A stretch of DNA of 64,000 nt from Diplolepis rosae (Eukaryota; Arthropoda; Insecta; Hymenoptera; Diplolepididae): assembly GCA_030998225.1 (NCBI GenBank), contig JAPYXD010000484.1, positions 4,464,001-4,528,000 of the forward strand, in the 5' to 3' direction. The notes under the pieces were generated by a model. The model was given only the letters and a program-made list of their open reading frames with translations. It searched no databases and was not told the origin of the DNA. Both the position numbers and the translations under genes were made by a program. The stretch's first letter is position 1; every line of letters starts with the position of its first letter. This document shows, in pieces, positions 47,667-59,254 of this stretch.

Positions 47667-48049
47667 TTCCAGAATGAGCAGAATTTTCTCCATCTTCTCG
47701 AGAATTGCTTCCTCACCTGGCAAATCGGCTTCCGCATCTCCTACCCGCCTCAGTTAAAAAATAAATCATAGGAATTTCTCGTCTTTAAAATGCAATTTGA
47801 AAAACATAGTTTCAGCAATTAAAGGTAATTAAAATTGCAATGATTTTCTAATTACAAATAGAAAATATTATTTTAAAGGAATATTAGAGTCGTTTAAATT
47901 TCTCCTTTGACTCAAGTAGCTCTAGAGCTTCCGGTAAACCTTCGATTTCTTCAACTACTATACACCAATCAGAGGCCATATGCGGCTGGAACTTGTTCCT
48001 TGATTCGTCTAGAATTATCTATCGGGGAGAGGAAAGTTCCAGAAGCGTT
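47667..48049 (+). promoter_or_regulatory. Heat-shock elements upstream of Hsc70
   Basis: A three-unit element GAAAGTTCCAGAAGC at 48032-48046 has the alternating GAA-nn-TTC-nn-GAA spacing bound by HSF trimers, about 20 bp before the TATA box. A distal cluster at 47667-47704 (TTCCAGAA, GAATTTTC, TTCTCGAGAA) gives three more two-unit matches. Binding is inferred from sequence. Confidence 0.7.
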
Positions 48050-48061
48050 TTCGTCTAAAAT

Positions 48062-48069
48062 TATATATA
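48062..48069 (+). promoter_or_regulatory. TATA box of Hsc70
   Basis: TATATATA-like sequence about 240 bp upstream of the start codon, directly downstream of the proximal heat-shock element. Transcription probably starts near 48092-48097 (TCACTCACG). A 5'UTR intron follows: donor at 48163 (AG|GTATTT), acceptor at 48292-48293 (TTCTAG). Confidence 0.65.
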
Positions 48070-48302
48070 GTGCGAAGGGTTCAGGAGAAGTCACTCACGT
48101 TGCGAATCGTTGTAGGGTTAACTTCTTTGTATCTACTCATTACCTCTTAGAAAACAGAAAAGGTATTTAATGTGTGAAAATTGTTTTCAATTGTTTCAAC
48201 AAAAACTAAGACAACTAATGTGAAAAGATCTAGGATTTTTTATTTTTTGACTAAAACTGAAATTTTAACAAATAACTTGGATTTATTTTCTAGGTCGAAA
48301 AA

Positions 48303-51300
48303 ATGGCCAAAGCTCCCGCAGTCGGTATCGATCTTGGAACAACCTACTCATGCGTTGGCGTTTTCCAGCATGGGAAAGTCGAAATCATTGCAAACGACCA
48401 AGGAAACCGCACCACACCCAGTTATGTTGCATTTACGGACACAGAGCGTCTTATAGGGGATGCTGCTAAAAACCAGGTCGCGATGAACCCCAATAACACC
48501 ATCTTCGGTAAGCATCCATTTTTATTTCCATCGTCTTACACGGTCTTTGGACTTGGAAATACACGTTGCTTAATAGTGGCATGTGGCTTCCACTATCAAT
48601 CATACTATCGTCAATTTTATAGCGTGACTCATGATTTCGCCATTTTCGTGCTTTATGCGTAGATTTCAGTGATGAATTGGATATTTTTATCAACAAATTT
48701 ATTGCCTTCATTTTTGCTTTGCCCTTACTGAAAAGTAAATTATTCCTTATTGCAACTCTAAATTTTGTTTCATCATGTAAAAAGAAGAATATTACTACCT
48801 AGTTTTTACATAATATCTGCAAGTATTTCTGAAAATCGTGTTTTATGAAATTGTATAAATTCGGACGAGACTAAAATTACATTCAACGGGAATATTGAAA
48901 CTTTTCGAACAGAATAGATTTAAAAAATAAATACGTTGGCCAAGTTTGAAATAATTTAAAATTTTTAAATATTCGCGTTTTGCTGATATTCAATGTTTAA
49001 TGCTGTAAGATCGATTTTATATGCCTTAAATTTAATATTGTTAGAATTTCATCAGAAAATTCTATAGTTTGAATTTAATAACCTTTTTTTCTGATAATGT
49101 GTGGTTTCCATCCCAAAAACATTATTCAGATTCAAAATTTCAGTTAAAAATTGCATATCATTGACGTGACTTTATCCAATACTTTTCGTGCTTTCCATTC
49201 TTAAATTAATGGCTCAAATGGAATTATTAATTCGCGAATGAGAGGAAGGACAATGAGTAGTGAATCAGTCAGGTTAATGACATGGCCTTAAGGTCATAGA
49301 CTAACCAGTGGTGTGTGAAACCTGCTACATTTCTTATTGCGCAAGCGTGAGAAAGAGACGGAGAAGAGAGGCAAAGAGCAAATCATTATTTGGTGGTCTA
49401 ATTAAAAATTCTAGAAATACGAAAAATTGATAATAAAAAAAGTGAAAATTATTATTTACTGCATAAAAAGGTAAAAATTATATGAATAATAACATTTTAA
49501 TAATAATGATTTTTATTTAATTAATGATCAATTTTTCGTATTTTGCATTAGTCCGCCAAATAGTATGATTTGCTCCTCGCTTCACTTCTACGCCTCTTTC
49601 TCACGCTTGCGCAGTAATAAATGTATCAGGTTTCTGATATCATTGGAATCAATCGGACTACGTTATTAAATTGTGATCTATATTTATGTATAACTTTTTT
49701 TCGTAGATAAAATATCTTTCTGATAATTTGGCAGTTATGGTAAAATGCAATTTAGAACGTATTTCTGTTACATTTCAGTAAAAATTTTGCAAATATGTTT
49801 ACAGTTAACTAATTACCGATAACTTTTTCAAGTTCTATTTTTGTTCTAAAAAGTTATACTAAAATGAAAAAACTCGACGCACCTTTGCTGTATTCTATCA
49901 TATTTTCCAAATTTTCAGAAAGATCTTTCGTGTACAAGAGTTATCTTCCACGAATATGCTTACCTACAAAATTTGATTATGTAGTCCGGTTTGCCCATGG
50001 TCTCAGAATATTATGAGAAAAATAAATTGTAACCTAGTACCAATATTACGAAGGTGTTTATATAATATGACGAAAATAGTCTGATTTCTTGTTTGTTTGA
50101 ATTCACAGATGCCAAGCGACTAATCGGTCGCCGTTTCGAAGATGCCACTGTCCAGGCTGACATGAAACACTGGCCTTTCACTGTAATAAGTGACGGTGGC
50201 AAACCAAAGATTCAGGTTCAATACAAAGGAGAGACGAAGACATTCTTCCCAGAAGAAGTGAGTTCGATGGTCTTGGTAAAGATGAAGGAAACTGCTGAGG
50301 CTTACCTCGGCAAGACCGTCACTAATGCCGTGATCACTGTACCTGCCTATTTCAACGACTCGCAGCGTCAGGCAACCAAGGATGCTGGAACCATCTCCGC
50401 CCTGAACGTTCTGCGTATTATCAACGAACCCACCGCCGCTGCCATTGCCTACGGTCTTGACAAAAAGGCAGTTGGTGAACGCAACGTTCTCATTTTCGAT
50501 CTTGGCGGCGGCACCTTCGACGTGTCCATCCTGACCATCGAGGATGGTATCTTTGAAGTCAAGTCTACAGCTGGAGATACTCATCTCGGAGGAGAGGACT
50601 TCGACAACCGCATGGTGAACCACTTTGTCCAGGAGTTCAAGCGCAAGTACAAAAAAGAACTCACCAGCAACAAACGAGCCCTCCGTAGATTAAGAACTGC
50701 TTGCGAACGTGCGAAGAGAACTCTCTCTTCCTCGACCCAGGCTAGCATTGAGATCGACTCTCTCTATGAAGGAATTGACTTCTACACGTCCATCACCAGG
50801 GCTCGTTTTGAAGAGCTTTGCGCTGACCTCTTCAGAGGCACCCTCGAACCCGTCGAAAAATCTTTGCGGGATGCCAAGATGGACAAGTCTCAGATCCATG
50901 ATATCGTCCTCGTCGGTGGTTCTACCCGTATCCCAAAAATTCAAAAGCTACTCCAGGACTTCTTCAATGGAAAAGAACTCAACAAGTCCATCAACCCCGA
51001 CGAGGCTGTGGCTTACGGAGCTGCTGTTCAGGCAGCCATTCTTCACGGTGACAAATCTGAAGAGGTCCAAGATCTTTTGCTTTTAGACGTCACTCCACTT
51101 TCTCTTGGTATCGAAACTGCTGGTGGAGTTATGACTGCACTCATCAAAAGGAACACCACCATTCCTACCAAGCAGACACAAACGTTTACCACTTACGCTG
51201 ATAATCAGCCTGGAGTGTTGATTCAGGTATATATTTTTCCAAATTCTATATTTCTAAACTAAAAAATGAATTACGAGCGACCTTAAATGATTAATTTTTC

Positions 51301-51965
51301 CCTCATTTGTTCAGGTCTACGAAGGAGAGCGTGCGATGACTAAGGATAACAACTTGCTTGGGAAATTTGAACTCAGTGGAATTCCACCCGCTCCTCGAGG
51401 AGTTCCCCAGATTGAAGTAACCTTCGATATCGACGCTAACGGTATCCTGAACGTCTCCGCTGTCGACAAATCGACTGGTAAAGAAAACAAGATCACTATC
51501 ACCAACGACAAGGGTCGTCTAAGCAAAGAAGATATCGAGAGGATGGTGAACGAGGCTGAAAAATACAGAAGTGAAGATGAAAAACAGAAAGAAACTATCG
51601 CAGCCAAGAACGGACTTGAATCATACTGTTTCAACATGAAGACTACCATTGAAGATGAAAAATTGAAGGATAAGCTCAGCGCCAGTGATAAGCAGGTTGT
51701 TCTCGATAAATGCAACGATATCATCCATTGGCTTGATGCCAACCAACTCGCAGATAAGGAAGAGTTCGAACATAAGCAGAAGGAGTTGGAAGCCATTTGC
51801 AATCCAATTGTCACTAAACTTTACCAGGGAGCTGGCGGTATGCCTGGTGGAATGCCTGGTGGAATGCCTGGAGGTTTCCCAGGTGCTGGCGGCGCTCCTC
51901 CTGGAGCTGGTGGTGCTCCAGGCGCAGGTGGTGCTTCTGGACCTACCATCGAGGAAGTCGACTAA
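48303..51965 (+). CDS. Hsc70-4: Cytosolic heat-shock cognate 70 chaperone (Hsc70-4 type)
   Basis: ATP-dependent chaperone for folding, clathrin uncoating and stress protection in cytosol and nucleus. Exons: 48303-48507 (phase 1), 50109-51226 (phase 0), 51315-51965; 657 residues, normal length. ATPase-domain signatures: IDLGTTYS (residues 9-16), [12 protein letters not shown], and [14 protein letters not shown]. The linker region [20 protein letters not shown] precedes the substrate domain. A GGMPGG-rich tail ends in the cytosolic EEVD motif, which binds TPR co-chaperones; there is no ER-type KDEL end. The start has a favourable AAAAATGG context just after the UTR intron. Intron 1 (48508-50108) contains a MITE. 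The promoter carries HSEs, so expression may be both constitutive and heat-boosted. Identification is confident. Confidence 0.97.
49317..49634. mobile_element. MITE in Hsc70 intron 1
   Basis: 318 bp with inverted ends GAAACCTGCTACATTTCTTA (left) and, in complement, GAAACCTGATACATTTATTA (right). The arms stay similar through GCGCAAGCGTGAGAAAGAG for about 55 bp. No coding frame and no clear target duplication. Confidence 0.75.
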
Positions 51966-51970
51966 ACAAC

Positions 51971-52113
51971 TTCCTTCATTTTTTACTTAACTCTTTCTCA
52001 AAAGAGAAGAATTACACAGTGTAAGCAAACATCGATGAATTAATTCGTGATATTTTTGCTTACGCTGCGTGTAATTCTTCTCTTTTGAAAAAGAGTTGAA
52101 TAAAAAAATGGAA
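51971..52113. repeat. Long hairpin at the Hsc70 3' end
   Basis: Two arms of about 58 bp (51971-52029 and 52056-52113) pair nearly throughout: CTCAAAAGAGAAGAATTACA against TGTAATTCTTCTCTTTTGAA. The loop contains ATCGATGAATTAATTCG. It starts 6 bp after the stop codon and includes the only nearby poly(A) signal (AATAAA at 52099-52104), so the whole 3'UTR may be the hairpin. Confidence 0.8.
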
Positions 52114-52990
52114 GAATCTATTTTCGCTTTGAAACACTCGTGTTCTTGGTATTTTTTTCCAATTTTAAGTACAATACACAGTATTTCTCGAATTGAAAAT
52201 AGTGTTTTTATTTTTTACATTCCCATCACATGTAAGACAATTTGACATTCTTTTTTTTAAAATAAATGTCTACCTTATTTTGTCCCCTCAATCCGAAAAA
52301 TGGGGCTTTTTAATCCTGTCTGTGGACATTTATAACTTGCAAAAAAAATTATTAGATTGAAACTTAATTTGATATACTATACCAGTGCCCAAAAAGAAAA
52401 GGCAAGTTCATTAGTCAGCCATAAAAACCACACTAGTGCCTATTTATCATTTCTTTCTTTATAAACTGTTTTGTTTTAGGTAAATTGTATCAATAATAAT
52501 ACATTTTAACATTTTTTTTGCTTTATTCTATCTATTCAAAGGCCGTGTCTAATAATACTTAAAAAAACATCTCAAATTTTCAAAGGGAACAAATAATTTT
52601 TTAAACAAACTACGTCCCAATGAATTAATAACTTCATCAATAAAAAGTGGGTCATTTCATTTACTACTAGCAGATAAAAGTTATAAATTTTCTAGTTTTT
52701 TAGATCTTAATTTAAATAGTATTAAAATATTAAGGGCCTCTAAGATATTTACAATAAGTCATAATTATATCAAAAGGAATTTATAGTTAAAATATGGAGG
52801 AAGTGCGGCCAGAAACAGCTCGCTAAATATTTCGATAGCTCGATGCTAATTTTTATCTGTTAAGGGACTATCATAGCTCGTAAAGACTACTAACCCCTGA
52901 TACAAAGAAAGTTAAACATAGAGAAACCGATTTAAAGATCGGAATTGGAATCGAAATTTGAATTGAATTTAAAACAATGTATTATCCTGT
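52114..52990. other. Spacer between convergent Hsc70 and RNF10
   Basis: AT-rich. 52380-52430 (AAAAGGCAAGTTCATTAGTCAGCCA) resembles part of family R. No exon seen. Confidence 0.4.
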
Positions 52991-53117
52991 ATAGATGCCT
53001 CGAGCTCATTGTGTCTTCCTCATTCAACAAACCTATGGCAGTCGAGCGAGGAAGAAGCCATGAACTGTTGGGGACTATGGTGGGGGCCGCCAGCTCCCAC
53101 GTTCTGGGATCACTGGG
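52991..53117. repeat. Rearranged copy of the 29.9-kb hairpin
   Basis: 52991-53027 is the exact complement of the loop at 29872-29908 (ATAGATGCCTCGAGCTCATT...), while 53070-53116 matches the right arm in direct orientation (GGTGGGGGCCGCCAGCTCCC). The loop is therefore inverted relative to the arm compared with the first copy. Confidence 0.75.
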
Positions 53118-53118
53118 T

Positions 53119-53589
53119 TGAAGTTTCAGACGTATATTTTGACGAAATTTTTTTTTTCTTTTTCGACTTTAACAATAGGTTTAAGACCCGTTATTCGTTT
53201 TTAGATGCAATGTCATTTTCAAAAAACCAAAAATTGCTCTAACAGGAGAAACTAAATATAAAGTAATAACTGATTGCTGAAAAATAAAAAATTCTGATAA
53301 TTTTCACATATCCCACCGGAAAGGAGATAATAAAGGCTACTCAAACATAATTTCTAAATAATTTTTTCACTCGTCGAAAGACAGTCAAACTGACCAAAAA
53401 CTGCCGAAAAATTCAGCTAGCAGTTATTTCTTTATTATTTAGTTTCTCCTGAGGGAGGCATTTCTGGTTTTTTGACAAAGGAATTGCATCTAGAAACGAA
53501 AAACGGGTCTTACATCTATTTTTATTAACGTTTAGATATAATAAGTCGAAAAAGGAAAATTTCCGTCAGTATATACGTCTGAAACTTCA
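53119..53589. repeat. 471-bp foldback with ~180-bp arms
   Basis: TGAAGTTTCAGACGTATAT at the left pairs with ATATACGTCTGAAACTTCA at the right. Pairing continues through AAGACCCGTT and CAGGAGAAACTAAAT. It is joined directly to the rearranged hairpin copy (52991-53117). Confidence 0.78.
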
Positions 53590-54005
53590 GCCTTGTGACT
53601 TTTCCATTAAATTTAGGTTTTCACTGACTTGCGGCTATCCTAGTTTTCTAGATAGCAAGGTAATGGCTTTTTTAATCTCCAAGACCGTTAAATATTTTTG
53701 GGTTAAGGGGTTGAAAAAATTTGGTACTTTATTTTTTTTTTTGCATTTTATATCTATTAATTCCTTATTTTTGAGAGAAGGAACATTATATTGCGTTCCA
53801 ATATGAATTTTATTCTCAAGCATAGCAGACTCAAATTATACCTTTTACAATTAAAACAGTTTAGTTGAGTTACATTGTAACAAGTCAAGGAAAACTATTT
53901 AATTTTTTTTTTGCCTAGAGGATTCTATATGTATAAAATAATCATAGGCTGTTAGAAACTCAATTCTAAGAAGCACAGTAATAATTTACCACAACATAGT
54001 GCAAA

Positions 54006-57000
54006 CTAGGGAGCCCGAGCCATGCTAGTCGCAAACAACAGTGTTGGTTTATTCTTCTTTTTCTTTTTCTTCCCTCCATTGGAGACATCCACTGGTTTAT
54101 CTAATTAGACATAAACCTTATGAATTAATTATTTATTTAAAAGTTAGAATAGAACAGGAAAATAAATTAATGTACCTGATTCCACTAAACTCGACTGCTC
54201 TAAAGCCTGAGCCAGAGCGTCACCAAAAGTTGGATTAAACGTACGTAATGAAACGTAACCATCTTCATCAAGTGGATTTACAGGTGGTGGATTCTCAGGT
54301 AGTGTATTTGAACGCGATTTTATAGAGGGCCAAGCATTACCGGAACGGTTTCCATCTTGCCGTAACATCTGCGCAAATGATGGTCCAGAATCTGTGTTAT
54401 TAGAGGGCCAATTTAATGATTCTTCAATAGAAGAAGCCTCATCAAAAGTGCTTAAAGATGATGGACTGCTTGCTAAACTCGATGAAGCTGTTAATTCTGG
54501 CGATGTAGGTATTAAAACTCTAAAATAAAATGCATTTTAAAAATCGAAATTGTTCAAATAAGTATCTTTGAATTATTAAAAACATTAAATTATAGCTTAC
54601 CCAGTTTGTGGCTCAGGTTGCCACTGGGGAAAGTGCCGATTAGATTCTATATGAACCTTCCTAGTAGGAAACTTTCCCATCCGCTTATTCTCTTCTTCAT
54701 TAATTTTCTTTTCTCTCCTTCGTTCTTCGCGTTGCTTACGTTGCCTTTTTTTTTGCCGTATTTCTAGTTGGTCTAAAAATAAGTTAAAGCATTACAGCAA
54801 AATGCATCGAGGCGAACAGAAAAATATAATAATTATGCGAAATAAAAATAAAAGATAATAAACTAGAGAGAAAGTAAATTTACCACGAAACTGTTCAAGA
54901 ACATCTTCAGAAACTAGAGGAGGTAATAGCTCAATTTCAGCAATTTCAAATTGACAAGTGATTGGTAAATGACATAAGTAACGCATCCTTCGCCTTAATT
55001 CTTCTGTAAGGCTTCCATCTTCCTTTTCTAAAAGTTTTCCCATAATCATCCGGGGACATCGATCTAAACTTCCATACTGCATTTCCAGCATCTTCACGTT
55101 CATCGTGTGCAAGTAAACGTTTTGCCCGTTCTCCGCTGCAATCAAATAATCAAAAATTGAATTCAATACATAATTACAACATGAAAAGGCTAGAGACCTT
55201 CGAAAATTAAAATTCACCTTGATAAAAATAAATGAACTTTTGCATGCTAGAAGAAACAAAATTCTCCGATTCCTTCGGAGGTTGTACATTTATCATACTA
55301 GTGTCTGCTTTGGAAGCCACGAGTTCACATTCTTCTCCATCCCACCAAGACTTTACAATTTCAAATTGAGTATCGGTATTGCTCTTTAATTCAGGATTTT
55401 GTTTCATAGCTATTTCACGCACTTGATTATCATTCTCAATATTTGGATTTAAAACATCTTTAAAAATTGTGATAGGAATTTCAGTGTCAGATTGATTATT
55501 TCGAGGTTCATCTTCACTCTTCTCAATTAATTCTTCTTTCTTTAGTTTATAGTTCGAATGAAACAGCTGCTTTTGAATCTACAATTAAATTATTTAATAT
55601 AAATGAAAGCATTTTTTGGATACACTACCGGTCAAAAGTTTAAGTTCACCTGTTGTTTCAGCCATTCTTGAAGTGTTTTAATTTTAATAAAAACAAGTTA
55701 AACATTTTTTTTCGATAATGGCATGAATGTTAATAAAATGTGACATCTGATGGTCCCAAGTTGAAGGCAAAATGTTAATTTTATAAGAAAAGATTACAAA
55801 AAATGTCAAATTTCGATTTTTTTGGAAAATGTTAATAACTCTAAAAATAATTAACATTTTTGAATGTTCTGAAAATATCTTGAACAGTTAGCAAATTACT
55901 ATGAAGACTTACCTTTAAAACGAGACCAAACACTTTTAAAAATTATCGAAATTTGACGTTTATTGTAATATATTTTTATAAAACAAATATTTTTCCTTCA
56001 ACTTGGGATCATTAGATACAAAATTTCATTAAAATTCACGCCGTTATTGAAAAAAAATGTTTAACTTGTTTTTATAAAAATTAAGACACTTCGACAATGG
56101 CTTAAACAACACGTGAACTTAAACTTTTGACCGGTAGTGTATATGTATATCATATTACAGTTAAAATATATCAGTTACCATAATTTCTTTCTCTCTCATT
56201 TGTAATTCTCGAAGAGCTTGCTCAATGAAACAATTTTCGGGGCTATGGGGATCTTCCATCATCTCGAATTGGAGTTGTACACGTTCACATTCAATTATAT
56301 CCAAAATCTGAACATTTGCGAAAATAAATTAATTTTATGTCTCTTTCTTTTTTTTTTCAAATTGAGATAACAATATATACTCACATCGTTGACGTTCGCC
56401 AGAAGCAGTTTAGAGTAAACTTGGGAGTGGGAGCCAACAGAGACGGAGAAGAAATCAGTAGGAGCTGGAGTTTCTTTTTCTGGCACTGATGTTGTAATTA
56501 GCGATCCTCGCTCTCGACGCATTAAACGTAATCCTACCATATCTCCAATTTTCAGATTGTTCTGAGTAACTTCCACGACGCTGTAATTAATTGGAAACAT
56601 TTTCACATATAAAAGTAATTTCAATGAATATATATAAAAATAAGCAATACATTACCTTTTCAAATCTGACACATGAACCGCTTCATAACAAATGGGACAT
56701 TTTCGCCATGATTTGTCAGACAATGCTAAATAATGCAAAATACAAGCCCAGCAATAAACGTGACCACATCGAGTCATTTTTCCAGCAACGGGAGAGCACA
56801 AACAAATGGGGCAGGATAATTTGTCAGAGGTATGGAGCCTCTAAAAATAAAAAATAAAAACGATATATAAGACAAAATATAGTAAAGAATTGTGAACCGA
56901 AATTCAAAAACAGTAAATTTACAATTTGTTCGATGAGTTTCCAATCAACTAAAATATCAGGATCGGCCAAATACGCAGTGTAATCTCCGTTAGCATTGAC

Positions 57001-59254
57001 GATAAACTGGCAACTGAAATAGATTAGAAAAATAAGAATATAGCAAAGAAAATTCAGAATTTTTAATTTTCAATAAAATTTTACTTGAACACATACTTTG
57101 CTTGTAAGAATTGCTCTTTATTGTATTTGTGTCGTTGAACAGGCGGAAGCCAACGATTACTGTTATGACTGTAATTCGAAAATCTTCTGTTCCATTCCTC
57201 GGAACCATTTCGTATATTCCTTGGAGCGTAATGGAAATTCAACAGGTGATTCAAGTTCTGCTTTTTACAGCCTTGATTCATCAATGAGCCTGGCTCAGCC
57301 ATCTCGTCTTCCACTACCTGTAAATACAATACATGATTAAGATAAGTGATCGGGACTGGAGTTTAAAGAAATTATCAAATCAATCGTATTTTTCAAAAAA
57401 ACAATTAAACCGCAGTTGACACCAATGCTGCTTTTCGTCTTTAATGATTCTAGAAAATTAAAAACTTCTACATTGATTATTTCAATAACAAAGCCACTGA
57501 TTGTAAATTTGTATGACAGACCACAAAAAACAATTTTGCAATTTGCGGCTTTTTAAATTGACCGATGTGTTACATGGTTTCAACAATACTAACATTTATC
57601 AGAGTAGTAACTAATTATGTTTCTTAATTAATTCCCCAGCCACACTCACACACTCCATAAGATCAAAAATAAGGGTATTAAATTTTTTTTAAAGAATTTG
57701 AAAATCTTTCTGTGGAAAATCGAAAGACCTGGGCTCGAATCCCAGCGCAGTCGAAAGCGTCATTTTTTCCACAGAAAGATTTTCAAATTCTTTAAATATT
57801 GAATTTATTTGCATTATTTGCGATATAAGAGTTTGAAATTGTCTACGAGGACACCTGTCGACAACGTATCCTATCTGATACGCGACTAGTGATCCTCCGA
57901 TAATGTAGGCAGTGACAAAAATTTCAAACTCAACTAATTAATTAAATTTTTTCACAATTCGTCTACAATGTATAGTTTTTTTCATGTAGTTTTTTAAAAC
58001 TCTGCATCATTTATATTATGACTGCAATTGTTTCATTTTAAATTACAACATCGTCTGCTTTCTGAATAGATTCAGCATGTCCTGTAGTCCATTTATATGC
58101 TTCTAGTGCATTTTATAGTGCATTAAATAGTACTGACCTTGGAATCCTCCTTTGCACTGCCATGATAATATCCTTTAGGTTTTGGTCTCTTATCAAAATT
58201 TTTTCCTTTCTGTGGGAAGGACTTCTTAGGCTGATCATATTTGGAGAAGTTACTCGCACCAGCAGGTTCACGTTTACGGGAAGATTTTGGAAATGGTCTG
58301 CTACCAAAAACATCTGCAAACAAATAAATAAAATAAAATTTTATGAAAAACCTTAACTCACTAAATTTTTAGATTCAATCAATAACGCGAAAATTATTAT
58401 TGATAACTCAGATAAGCATAATTACGTAATTTTAAATGGAGGACAAATTATTTTACGAATATCTACCTATATATCTATGATATATTTCATTATGAAATTT
58501 TGTAAATATAATAATTATATTGATAGAAATAAAATATATCGAGGAAGTGCTGTTAATATTAGCGCCGAATTTAGTTTTTTTTCTGAAAGAGGGTGTTTGA
58601 ATGTTAAGGACAGCATTTATAAAATAAAAGATACAATTGAAATATACAATTATACATTCAGAAGTTTGAAATTTCAATACATTAGTCCCGTACGAAACAT
58701 TCGAATTTGTATTTCTTACTTGAAAATCTTTTAAATTAAAAACCTTCACTGAGAGAAATTTTTAGGATAATTGTAATTAATACGTCCTAACTAATTGCTT
58801 TTAGTAAAAGCTACTAATAATTTTATGAGTTTAACTAAAATGGAGTAGTAAATTTATATAAGTATAACAAATTGACTATTTTAACCACACTATCTTAGTT
58901 AAACCGTTCACTCAACGGTTAAACTAATCAAATTTTTAGTAGATCTTACTAAAAGCAATTAGTTGGGACGTATTAATTAAAATTACTATATATAAATTTC
59001 TTAGTATTGAAGACACCTCGTTAATTGTTTTTAAATTCTAAACAAAAGTTGTTTTTATAAAAAATGCAGGAAAAGTGACTCCAAAAAATCAGTCTAGAGT
59101 AGATAGCGAAAAACAAAATGGAATGGATTAGAGATGACGTGAGACCTTGTAAGAATTGTGATCGTTTTGAAAGTTTGAACTGACCTTGATTTTTCTTGGC
59201 ATCACTGCTCGTCCCTTTGGACGAGGACTGTGAAAATTTCGACTTCTTTTCCAT
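54006..59254 (-). CDS. RNF10: RING finger protein 10, E3 ubiquitin ligase
   Basis: RNF10 ubiquitinates 40S ribosomal proteins on stalled ribosomes. Twelve coding exons, all phases consistent: 59254-59185, 58313-58138, 57317-57097, 57013-56923, 56840-56656, 56580-56385, 56307-56179, 55578-55218, 55135-54884, 54772-54601, 54519-54176, 54091-54006; 760 residues (human 811). N-terminal basic low-complexity region, then ANCQFIVNANGDYTAYLADP and a C3HC4 RING: CPICLCSPVAGKMTRCGHVY, CWACILHYLALS, KCPIC. A middle segment (LEMQYGSLDRCPRMIMGKLL) and an EERREKKINEEENKR helix follow. The C-terminus, KKKKKKNKPTLLFATSMARAP with a preceding Ser-rich region, matches the vertebrate KKKKKxKxxLF(S/A)TS end. ATTAAA (TTTAAT on +, 53898-53903) is a likely poly(A) signal. 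Three introns carry repeats. Confidence 0.96.
55623..56139. mobile_element. Tc1-like MITE in RNF10 intron 7
   Basis: 517 bp, ends CACTACCGGTCAAAAGTTTA and the matching complement (AAACTTTTGACCGGTAGTG), flanked by TA (55621-55622, 56140-56141). These ends are the classic Tc1-like type. The subterminal regions also pair (AACAAGTTAAACA / TGTTTAACTTGTT). No transposase frame. Lies wholly within the intron 55579-56178. Confidence 0.9.
57690..57950. repeat. B-box-containing interspersed repeat, copy 3, in RNF10 intron 2
   Basis: AAAGAATTTGAAAATCTTTC is followed by a T-arm-like ACCTGGGCTCGAATCCCAG and its inverted partner (GAAAGATTTTCAAATTCTTT). Then come TTTGAAATTGTCTACGAGGA and GATACGCGACTAGTGATCC, the complement of copy 1's upstream part. 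It lies in intron 57318-58137. Confidence 0.65.
58747..59008. repeat. Foldback MITE in RNF10 intron 1
   Basis: Arms of about 100 bp: TTAATACGTCC(T/C)AACTAATTGC and TTTTAGTAAAAGC at the left pair with GCAATTAGTTGGGACGTATT at the right. A central hairpin, AAACCGTTCACTCAACGGTT, lies near 58904. Lies in intron 58314-59184. Confidence 0.75.
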
